From Chloroflexota bacterium (lineage in GTDB: Bacteria > Chloroflexota > Anaerolineae > UBA4142), in NCBI GenBank assembly GCA_016199405.1, contig JACQGS010000210.1, positions 1-20,210 of the forward strand: a DNA stretch of 20,210 bases. Direction: 5' to 3'. This document shows, in pieces, positions 15,401 to 20,210 of this stretch (the stretch's first letter is position 1; every line of letters starts with the position of its first letter). The notes below the pieces were generated by a model. That model was given only the letters and a program-made list of their open reading frames with translations, was not told the DNA's origin and did no database searches. Position numbers and translations under genes: made by a program.

Positions 15401-16620
15401 GTGGCAAGCAGACGCAGCAATAGCGCCTGAACAGGTTGGACACCCGCTCCCTTCCCCGCACCCGCTGCCTTGAAGAGCAACGAGCGGCCACCAATAAACG
15501 TATAAAGCGCGGGGAGATTGAGACTGTCCCATGACCCAACTTCCTCAAGACGACCAATACGAGTGAATTGTGGGATACTCCCTTCAGTGGTCGTTTCCCA
15601 TGATTTCCACAAAGACTCGTCCCAAGGCGGAGAGAGCGCCTCGGCTGATCGAACTAATACTTCAGCATCGCGTTTGATATCCATCGTTGTCGTTTCGTAT
15701 TCTGTGCGGGCATTGGACATGGCTTGACGATAGTGAGTATCACAATCGGCTATCCGCTGCTGATGCTCATGGGTTATCTGCCTTATTCGATTTTGATATT
15801 CAGGTTCGATTTGATCGGCAGTTTGTTTGTATGCAATTCCAGCTGCAGAAACTTGGACACTATGCCGCTCTCGAACTGGATCTAGAAATCTCTTGTGCCA
15901 GTACTCAGTTTCGCTAGTGAGCTGAGCCAACGATTTGTACAAATTAATCCTGCTTCCGTTGTGACTGGCAACAATCTTAAAAGCCACAAGTCCTGCGATC
16001 ATTACAGCAGAAATGAGTGCGGCACCTATCCTTAAACCTGCAGGAATGCTGTAAGATGATAAGATTACAAGAGCGACAAGTAATCCCAAACCAGATAGAA
16101 CAATCCAAAAGGCAACAAACTCTATCCAAGTATGTGGTGGCTCGACCTGATCGCTCGATCCTGATACCAAAGCGTTTCGCAGCGACCCGAAACTCGTTTC
16201 AGCGAGCGAGACACAACGGTCCATCTCTGCTATTGGATCGCCTGATGCTTCGGGTGCCAGGGGGAAAATCGTTATGCCCTCAATCTGCTTTTGCCATCCG
16301 CCCTTCACCATAAAATTGTGAGCATCGTTGAACATACTACGGTCTTTGTTCAGCCGCTCATTCGCCTTCTGCTCCGCCTGTTGTAGCACGTTATCGGCAG
16401 CGGCGCGCTCAGTCTTGAGACGATTTTCAGAATCAGCCAGCGCCTTAGTGCGATACGCTTCTGCCTCTTGCTTACTCTTTTTCAAAGCGGCATCATGCGC
16501 TTCTTTTTCAGCTTTCTGGCGCGCCTCTGCTTCGGCTTCGGCTTTTGCTCGCTGTAATGTTGCCACGCGAAATCTGCGTACGATTTCCCGCTCTTGCTGA
16601 ATGAGTTCGGGCTCAGACAT
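12445..16620 (-). CDS. EssC/EccC-like FtsK-family ATPase with inserted GroEL apical domain
   Basis: 1391-residue membrane motor of the FtsK/SpoIIIE-EssC type. Residues 10-95 form an Ala/Glu/Lys-rich coiled coil, with two transmembrane helices at about 165-188 and 194-218 and a second coiled coil at about 225-325. ATPase module 1 (about 360-567) has a broken P-loop (AAGAGKGAG, 385-393) and no acidic Walker B partner. Residues 569-754 resemble the GroEL apical domain. Module 2 (about 760-1085) is intact: Walker A GKTGSGKST 838-846, Walker B VVDE with D945/E946, then GRAFGIHVLLGSQ. Module 3 (about 1095-1370) has lost its P-loop (GQNDEAAMG, 1143-1151) and carries a repeat-derived insert at 1164-1179. 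FHA domains typical of Firmicute EssC are absent; the coiled coil takes their place. ATG 16620 follows a GGAGG site. It probably moves or positions the WXG100-like proteins encoded just upstream. Confidence 0.9.
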   Translation of the reverse strand: MSEPELIQQEREIVRRFRVATLQRAKAEAEAEARQKAEKEAHDAALKKSKQEAEAYRTKALADSENRLKTERAAADNVLQQAEQKANERLNKDRSMFNDAHNFMVKGGWQKQIEGITIFPLAPEASGDPIAEMDRCVSLAETSFGSLRNALVSGSSDQVEPPHTWIEFVAFWIVLSGLGLLVALVILSSYSIPAGLRIGAALISAVMIAGLVAFKIVASHNGSRINLYKSLAQLTSETEYWHKRFLDPVRERHSVQVSAAGIAYKQTADQIEPEYQNRIRQITHEHQQRIADCDTHYRQAMSNARTEYETTTMDIKRDAEVLVRSAEALSPPWDESLWKSWETTTEGSIPQFTRIGRLEEVGSWDSLNLPALYTFIGGRSLLFKAAGAGKGAGVQPVQALLLRLLATLPPGKLRFTFVDPVGLGQNVAAMMHLADYDEALITGKAWTEPQHIEQRLADLTEHMENVIQKYLRNQFATIEDYNSQAGEIAEPYRVLVVFDFPANFSEAAARRLVSIVQNGPRCGVYAVILVDTDKPPPNGFNIAELERDVTVIAWDGSRFVWQDKDFQESPLLVSGLASAEVTIEQPYFLITDYKVTRHEEIVPLMERLVEQAKTRRLVVIANGIEGDALKAIEGAKSLGTFDTIAVKVPGLDKHGSEILRDIAAVTGAVLISAGIGTRVETTGLPNLGRADKVMATMNRIVIHNGKGDPKDRNKRIDSIKARLREPVSDYERNRMEQRIAALTSESSVFEIRKGDCLLELDAPPSAELFDRIISQVGEAAKEASKVEVPFERIAPPQELWWKGDSRTGLRAPLGPAGARKIQYLDLGKGTAQHALVVGKTGSGKSTLLHTLITDLALGYSPTEVELYLVDFKKGVEFKTYATHQLPHARVIAIESEREFGLSVLQGLDAELKRRGDLFRAAGVDHIADYRAKNGQAAPRILLVVDEFQEFFTEDDAIASQSSQVLDRLVRQGRAFGIHVLLGSQTLAGAYTLARSTIDQMAVRIALQCSEADSRLILADDNPAARLLSRPGEAIYNAVNGLVEGNNRFQVAWLPDDKRDQYLERVQELAQKQKYRPPRPQIIFEGNAPAEVEKNRTLGDLIASPTFTAPSRVTRAWIGEPIAIRDSVAANFRRQSGSNLLIVGQNDEAAMGMMAVALISLASQLVPSPASGEGQGGGSPFYILDFGAADASYADYFTRFAEHLPRPPKIGRRRELPEFINELAAEVQRRMDASETNAPKYLFLYGLQRARDLRQEEGMGFSLGSEEPAAPNLTQQFATILREGPDVGIHTLVWCDTVTNLNRALDRRTLREFAMRAVFQMSAEDSSSLIDTPAASKLGAYRALFYSEEEGRLEKFQPYALPSEQWLKWVGEQLRRKKGIAEEQKPTRKRSR
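13084..13131. repeat. REP-like palindrome inserted in frame in the ATPase gene
   Basis: The stretch contains CCCACCCTGACCCTC followed by CCCCGAAGCGGGCGAGGG, a hairpin (13103-13112 with 13116-13125, one mismatch). It matches a dispersed repeat normally found between genes. Here it is read as LVPSPASGEGQGGGSP (residues 1164-1179) between a helix and the strand FYILDFG of the degenerate third ATPase module. Confidence 0.75.
14359..14916 (-). other. GroEL apical-domain-like segment within the ATPase
   Basis: Residues 569-754 of the 1391-residue ATPase align co-linearly with GroEL from about residue 201 to about 390. Correspondences (GroEL from memory): VTIEQPYFLITDYKV with VELESPFILLADKKI; IEGDALKAI with VEGEALATL; DIAAVTGAVLISAGIG with DIATLTGGTVISEEIG; LPNLGRADKV with LEDLGQAKRV; SDYERNRMEQRIAAL with SDYDREKLQERVAKL. 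Hydrophobic client-binding positions equivalent to GroEL Y203, F204, L234, L237 and L259 are kept as hydrophobic residues, but those for V263/V264 are Glu and Gly. The equatorial ATPase domain and the catalytic Asp398 region are absent. The frame is continuous, so this is a domain insertion, not a neighbouring pseudogene. Confidence 0.85.
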
Positions 16621-16635
16621 GAGTAACCTCCTTGT

Positions 16636-16851
16636 TCACTTTATATTTCTTTGCACTTGTGCAATCAGCTGCGCCAATCGTTCCATTTCTCGCTGTGTGG
16701 CTTGCGCCTGATGCTCTAGTGGCGTCCAGTATTCTTTTTCAAAATCCCAGCGCACTGAGTCGTTCCATACGGCTCTGGCATCTTCCCAATGCTGCCACAA
16801 ACGCTGCCTAGCAATTTCAAGTTGGTTGTTTGCGCTTTCAAGAGAGTTCAT
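16636..16851 (-). CDS. Small WxD helical protein, second WXG100-like candidate
   Basis: 71 residues, rich in Trp, Glu and Gln, predicted to be two helices with a break near YWTPLE (41-46). Around the break, W29-N-D31, F37, E40 and Y41 match the spacing of W44-R-D46, F52, E55 and F56 in the 91-residue WXG100-like protein of the same operon. That gives a common W-x-D-x5-F-x2-E-[FY] motif. It is shorter than a usual WXG100 protein (about 100). No signal peptide or membrane segment is present. GAGG lies upstream of ATG 16851. The gene is 15 bases from the ATPase gene and 26 bases from the coiled-coil gene. A partner or substrate of the ATPase is likely; the function is not known. Confidence 0.75.
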   Translation of the reverse strand: MNSLESANNQLEIARQRLWQHWEDARAVWNDSVRWDFEKEYWTPLEHQAQATQREMERLAQLIAQVQRNIK

Positions 16852-16877
16852 TTATACATCCTCTATGATACCTACGC

Positions 16878-17693
16878 TCATGACTTGTGCCAGTACTTGA
16901 GCGCCTTTGCGAGAGCGAAGAGGGCGTCTCGCAGATCTTTTGCCTCGCGCGAACCTCTCATTGCTTCACGGTACCGTTCTGAATCGAGCAATTGTTGTAC
17001 CCAATTGTTATCGTCTTGAGAAGTCTCTGTTTGTAGATCGGAGATAGGCTGCTTTAACTTATTCAACTCATCTACGGTAATGGGTAATCCTTCTTCCATC
17101 TTCTTCAAGATTGCTTGATGCTCTGCCCAAGGAATTCCTTCAACTTTGTAGATCGTCGTAGCAGGCGGTGAAGAAATAGGTATCTGAGCAGAGGTAGGTG
17201 CAATTGTAACCGCTCGGTAACGCTCAAGGTCGTTGATCTTGCGTTGTAGAAACGCGCTTGCCTTGGGTAATTCGGATGACACAAGCTGAGCAAGTCGCTG
17301 TGCCTCGCGTTGGTATTCGCTAACGGCTTGCTGTACTTTTTGCATCCATTGCTGCGCATTTCGCAGTTCGGCTTCGGCTTCCGCTAAATATCTCTGCGCT
17401 TCAAGCAGCGCTCGTTCTTGCCGGCTGCAATCGGGAGGATGGTAGTGCCCTTCGCGGTCGTAAAAGCCGCTCGCTTGGCAGCGCGCCAATGAGGCACGCG
17501 CTTGCGCAACAATTTCTTGACGGCGGCGAACCTCGACTTGCCAGTGATTTTGCCGCTCGACGAGCCAATCCAGCGTGCGGCGGATTTCCTGCGCGGCAGC
17601 GTCGAGCACCTCTTGCCCTTCGCTGCTAAAGCGCGTCAGCGCGGCTTTGAGGTCCTCGAGCGCATGAATGGAAAGAACATTGGCGGCACTCAT
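16878..17693 (-). CDS. Coiled-coil protein of the type VII-like operon
   Basis: 271 residues of unknown function, mostly helical. Residues 1-70 and 90-160 are long charged helices, joined by a turn that contains C72, H83, H85 and C89 (RCQASG...YHPPDCS). This could hold a disulfide or a metal at the tip of a helical hairpin. The section 161-185 is Pro/Thr/Ser-rich and flexible, and the last 80 residues are again helical. The general form, an N-terminal helical hairpin with a different C-terminal part, recalls LXG-type type VII substrates, but no toxin motif is seen. It begins six bases after the stop of the WXG100-like gene without a clear ribosome site, which suggests coupling. It could be a substrate, a scaffold or a chaperone. 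Confidence 0.75.
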   Translation of the reverse strand: MSAANVLSIHALEDLKAALTRFSSEGQEVLDAAAQEIRRTLDWLVERQNHWQVEVRRRQEIVAQARASLARCQASGFYDREGHYHPPDCSRQERALLEAQRYLAEAEAELRNAQQWMQKVQQAVSEYQREAQRLAQLVSSELPKASAFLQRKINDLERYRAVTIAPTSAQIPISSPPATTIYKVEGIPWAEHQAILKKMEEGLPITVDELNKLKQPISDLQTETSQDDNNWVQQLLDSERYREAMRGSREAKDLRDALFALAKALKYWHKS

Positions 17694-17699
17694 TGTCGT

Positions 17700-17975
17700 T
17701 TACCGTTGCGTCAGATAATCGCGAATGCGCTGCGCCTTGCGCATGAGGAATGGAATTTGCTGATCAGCCGAGCGCATAAAGTGATGCAGTACGCGCATCG
17801 TCTGTTCAAACTCCTGCGCGAACTTTTGATGTTCCTGATCTCGCCACGTTTCGCTCAAACCTACAAACTGCCCATTAAGACGCGACATGCTATCGCGCAG
17901 CTGCGTGTTGAACTGTTTCAACTCGTGAGCAAAGCGCTCCAAATCTTCTGGGTTTGCAATTGCTTGTGGGGACAT
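17700..17975 (-). CDS. WXG100-family-like protein
   Basis: 91 residues, predicted helix-turn-helix hairpin, the fold of EsxA/ESAT-6-type proteins that are exported by, and regulate, type VII secretion ATPases. The turn carries ETWRDQEHQKF: W44-R-D46 in place of W-x-G, a variation seen in divergent members. Hydrophobic heptads flank it on both sides. The usual C-terminal export motif YxxxD/E is not present; the protein ends YLTQR. ATG 17975 has GGAGG (17981-17985) five bases upstream. It is the first gene of the type VII-like operon, 50 bases after the end of the molybdopterin-subunit gene, so it may also be reached by read-through from that gene. Confidence 0.82.
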   Translation of the reverse strand: MSPQAIANPEDLERFAHELKQFNTQLRDSMSRLNGQFVGLSETWRDQEHQKFAQEFEQTMRVLHHFMRSADQQIPFLMRKAQRIRDYLTQR

Positions 17976-17980
17976 GAATG

Positions 17981-18025
17981 CCTCCGTATTCTACCACGAC
18001 TCCTTTTGAACTGATCACAATCTTT
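17981..18025 (-). promoter_or_regulatory. Possible start signals of the type VII-like operon
   Basis: Between the molybdopterin-subunit stop and the WXG100-like start, the minus strand shows TAGAAT (17988-17993), a fair -10 box. No good -35 lies 16-18 bases upstream, and transcription from it would begin almost on the GGAGG site at 17981-17985. No hairpin terminator is seen in this gap, so read-through from upstream is plausible. Confidence 0.25.
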
Positions 18026-20210
18026 TCATTTTTTCTTCGCCGCTTCCACTAACTCCCACAACCGATTCGGGCTTAGCGGAATTTCCAGAATTTCCAAATT
18101 GAATTCCGGCAGCGCGTCCTCAATCGCCTGCGCGAAGAGCGGACCGACTGGAATCGCGCCGGCTTCGCCCGCGCCTTTCACGCCCATTGGATTCCACGGC
18201 GACGGCGTTTCAAGATGCTCGGTTTGGATATGCGGCACTTCCATCGCGGTCGGCAACAAGTAATCCATGAACGAGCCGCTCAACAATTGCCCGTTCTCGT
18301 CGTACGCGAGTTTTTCATAGAACGCATTGCCGATGCCCTGTGCGACGCCGCCCTGCACTTGCCCTTCCAAGATCAGCGGATTGATCACCTTGCCGCAGTC
18401 GTGCACGACGACGTATTTCAGAATCTTCAATTCGAACGTTTCCGGATCGATCTCGATAATCATGGCGTGCGCGCCGGCGGACGTCACACCGCTCGGTGGA
18501 CCGAAATAGCGTGTCGCTTCGAGACCCGGTTCGGTGTTCGGCGCGACCGCGCCGCGCAATGGATTCGCTTTGCCGGCGAGATCGCCGAGCGAAATATTCT
18601 TTTGTGGCAGCCCTTTCACTTGCACGCGTCCACCCACCAATTCCAAATCGCCCTCGTACACGTCCATTTCTTCCGCCGCGAGTTTCAACGCTTTGGCGCG
18701 CACGGCTTTCGCGGCTTCGTTGATTGCGTTGCCGGCGACGACCGCGCCGCGGCTCGCGAATGTGCCGACGCCCCAATGAAATTCGGCGGTGTCGCCGGTG
18801 ACGACGCGAATATCTCGCACGTCCACACTCAATTGTTCCGCGACCACTTGCGCGAACGAGGTGTAATGCCCCTGCCCTTGCGTGCCGATGCCGCACGCGA
18901 CCGTCACCTTGCCGTTCGTTTCGACGTTGACGCGCGCGCCTTCGTACGGACCGATGCCGGTGCCTTCGACATAACAGACCAAGCCGATACCGACGCGCTT
19001 GCCGGCTTGGCGCAGGCGCGGCTGCTCGGTCGCGATAAAATTCCGGTAGTCAATCGCCTCGAGGCATTTGTCGAGCACCGCCGGATAATTGCCGCTGTCG
19101 TACTGGAGCGGCGCGAAATCCTGATAGATGAATTCGTTGTTGAACGGAAATTCGTACGGCTGAATGAAATTTTTCCGGCGAATCTCGGTGCGGTCCATCC
19201 CCAATTCTTTCGCGGCGAGATCGAGCAGACGCTCCATCACGAAAACGCCGTGCTGGCGCCCCGCGCCGCGGTACGGCGTGACGATCGTTTTGTTCGTGAA
19301 CACGGCTTTGAATTCGGACGTGTAATTTTGAATTTTGTACATGCCCATCAGCGTGCATTGCGCGTTGATCGGAATCGTCAAGCCGTACGGGATGTACGCG
19401 CCGGTGTCGTAGAGAAACGTGTCCTTAATGCCAAGAATTCTTCCGTCTTTCGATACCGCCATCGCCGCGTCGTGAATCTGCTCGCGCTCGTGCGTCATCG
19501 CGATAAAGTTTTCGCGGCGGTCTTCGATCCATTTCACCGGCTTGCCGAGTTGCATCGCGATCCACGGAATCACCATTTCTTCCGGGTAGAACATCATGAT
19601 CTTCGGTCCGAACCCGCCGCCGATGAACGGCGCGATCACGCGCACCTGATAGCCGGATAGCCCGAGCCGCGCGGCAGTGCCGTTGCGAATCACGACCGGC
19701 GCTTGCGTCGTGTCCCAAATCGTCAGCGCTTCGCTATAGCGATCCCAGCTCGCGACCATGCCGCGCGTTTCCATCGGCGCGGCGCACCCGTGATCGTAAT
19801 AAAAGCGGCGCGAAATAATTTTGTGCGCGTTTTTGAACGCGGCATCCGCATCGCCCTTTTCTTGAATCATATGCGCGCCGAGATTCGCCTCGGCGTTGTC
19901 ATGAATGCGCGCGGCATCCGGCGCAAGCGCGCGTTCCATCTCGACATTCGCCGGCAACACGTCATAGTCCACGTCAATATCGTCGAGCGCGTCTTCGGCG
20001 ATATAGCGCGAGACCGCGACGACCGCGATGATCGGCTCGCCGACAAAACGCACTTTGTCTTTGGTGAGCGGCACTTGGAGGCATTCGTTGAACGCGATGA
20101 GTTTCTTCACCGGCGGCGGCGAAACGAGCAGCGGTCCGGGCTTCCACGCATCGCCCATATCGGCGGCGGTATACACCGCGACGACGCCGGCGCGCTCTTT
20201 CGCGCGCGCC
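18026..20210 (-). CDS. Xanthine dehydrogenase-family molybdopterin-binding subunit (5' end outside window)
   Basis: Large Mo-cofactor subunit of a xanthine dehydrogenase/aldehyde oxidase-type hydroxylase; about 727 residues are visible. The frame is open through the right edge (AKERAGVVAVYTAADMG reads like the usual family N-terminal region), so GTG 20176 is internal and not the start. Typical motifs are present: APFIGGGFGPK, TPYRGAGRQHG at the substrate site, GTQGQGHYTSFAQ, and GVKGAGEAGAIP with the catalytic glutamate. The site reads PYRGAGR and not AYRCSFR, so it is not a form I CO dehydrogenase; the true substrate is unknown. The Fe-S and FAD subunits are expected nearby but lie outside the window if present. 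The C-terminal end reads VEAAKKK. Confidence 0.92.
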   Translation of the reverse strand, partial: ARAKERAGVVAVYTAADMGDAWKPGPLLVSPPPVKKLIAFNECLQVPLTKDKVRFVGEPIIAVVAVSRYIAEDALDDIDVDYDVLPANVEMERALAPDAARIHDNAEANLGAHMIQEKGDADAAFKNAHKIISRRFYYDHGCAAPMETRGMVASWDRYSEALTIWDTTQAPVVIRNGTAARLGLSGYQVRVIAPFIGGGFGPKIMMFYPEEMVIPWIAMQLGKPVKWIEDRRENFIAMTHEREQIHDAAMAVSKDGRILGIKDTFLYDTGAYIPYGLTIPINAQCTLMGMYKIQNYTSEFKAVFTNKTIVTPYRGAGRQHGVFVMERLLDLAAKELGMDRTEIRRKNFIQPYEFPFNNEFIYQDFAPLQYDSGNYPAVLDKCLEAIDYRNFIATEQPRLRQAGKRVGIGLVCYVEGTGIGPYEGARVNVETNGKVTVACGIGTQGQGHYTSFAQVVAEQLSVDVRDIRVVTGDTAEFHWGVGTFASRGAVVAGNAINEAAKAVRAKALKLAAEEMDVYEGDLELVGGRVQVKGLPQKNISLGDLAGKANPLRGAVAPNTEPGLEATRYFGPPSGVTSAGAHAMIIEIDPETFELKILKYVVVHDCGKVINPLILEGQVQGGVAQGIGNAFYEKLAYDENGQLLSGSFMDYLLPTAMEVPHIQTEHLETPSPWNPMGVKGAGEAGAIPVGPLFAQAIEDALPEFNLEILEIPLSPNRLWELVEAAKKK

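Noticed and set aside
12445..17975. Complete canonical ESX/Ess secretion locus
   Set aside because: No EccB/D/E, mycosin, EsaA, EssA, EssB or YukD-like gene is found; only the ATPase and WXG100-like proteins match.
18215..19660. Plus-strand open frame of 481 codons
   Set aside because: Antisense shadow of the molybdopterin subunit gene; His/Arg-rich low-complexity translation without recognisable motifs.
18026..20210. CO dehydrogenase large subunit (CoxL form I)
   Set aside because: The active-site loop reads PYRGAGR and not the AYRCSFR of true CO dehydrogenases.

Overview
The window looks like chromosomal DNA from an uncultured, fairly GC-rich bacterium, most likely a member of the Chloroflexota (Anaerolineae-like). 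This is inferred from the overall gene style, from surface lipoproteins with Thr/Pro-rich linkers, and from many short dispersed repeats. No rRNA, tRNA, CRISPR array or insertion sequence was recognised. It is densely coding; no gap between genes reaches 300 bases.

Layout. Positions 1-4970 (+ strand): a heptamer repeat array, a promoter, an FtsK/SpoIIIE DNA translocase, then two tandem paralogous PD40 beta-propeller lipoproteins separated by a strong intrinsic terminator. From 5055 to the right edge every gene is on the minus strand. Reading from the right edge leftwards (the direction of transcription) they are: a 5'-truncated xanthine-dehydrogenase-family molybdopterin subunit (18026-20210); a type VII secretion-like operon (12445-17975) of a WXG100-like protein, a coiled-coil protein, a second small WxD protein and a 1391-residue three-module FtsK/EssC-like ATPase; then an MBL-fold hydrolase, an ORF6N-domain protein and a DinB-fold protein, all tightly linked to it; a separate operon (about 10443-7047) of a DAO-family FAD oxidoreductase, proline dehydrogenase and a CinA-like protein; branched-chain aminotransferase (IlvE); and an SDR oxidoreductase.

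Most notable is the 1391-residue ATPase. Between its first and second ATPase modules it carries about 186 residues that align without interruption to the apical domain, and the start of the returning intermediate domain, of the chaperonin GroEL. The equatorial ATPase domain is absent. To my knowledge a chaperonin apical domain inside a type VII-like motor is not a described architecture. The two small proteins of the operon share a W-x-D-x5-F-x2-E-[FY] signature, which suggests two WXG100-like partners. No canonical membrane components (EccB/D/E, EssA/EssB/EsaA, mycosin) are present in the window. The likely picture is a minimal type VII-like translocation machine whose motor has acquired a client-binding module.

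Other points: the CinA homologue has lost the usual signature of its C-terminal NMN-deamidase domain; the FAD oxidoreductase/proline dehydrogenase operon has a near-consensus promoter placed so that the mRNA should be almost leaderless; and several dispersed repeats occur, including heptamer arrays, a GTCATTGCGAG palindromic element, and repeat-derived peptides inside both FtsK-family proteins. The window was read by eye; domain assignments rest on recognised motifs and remembered family sequences, not on database searches.
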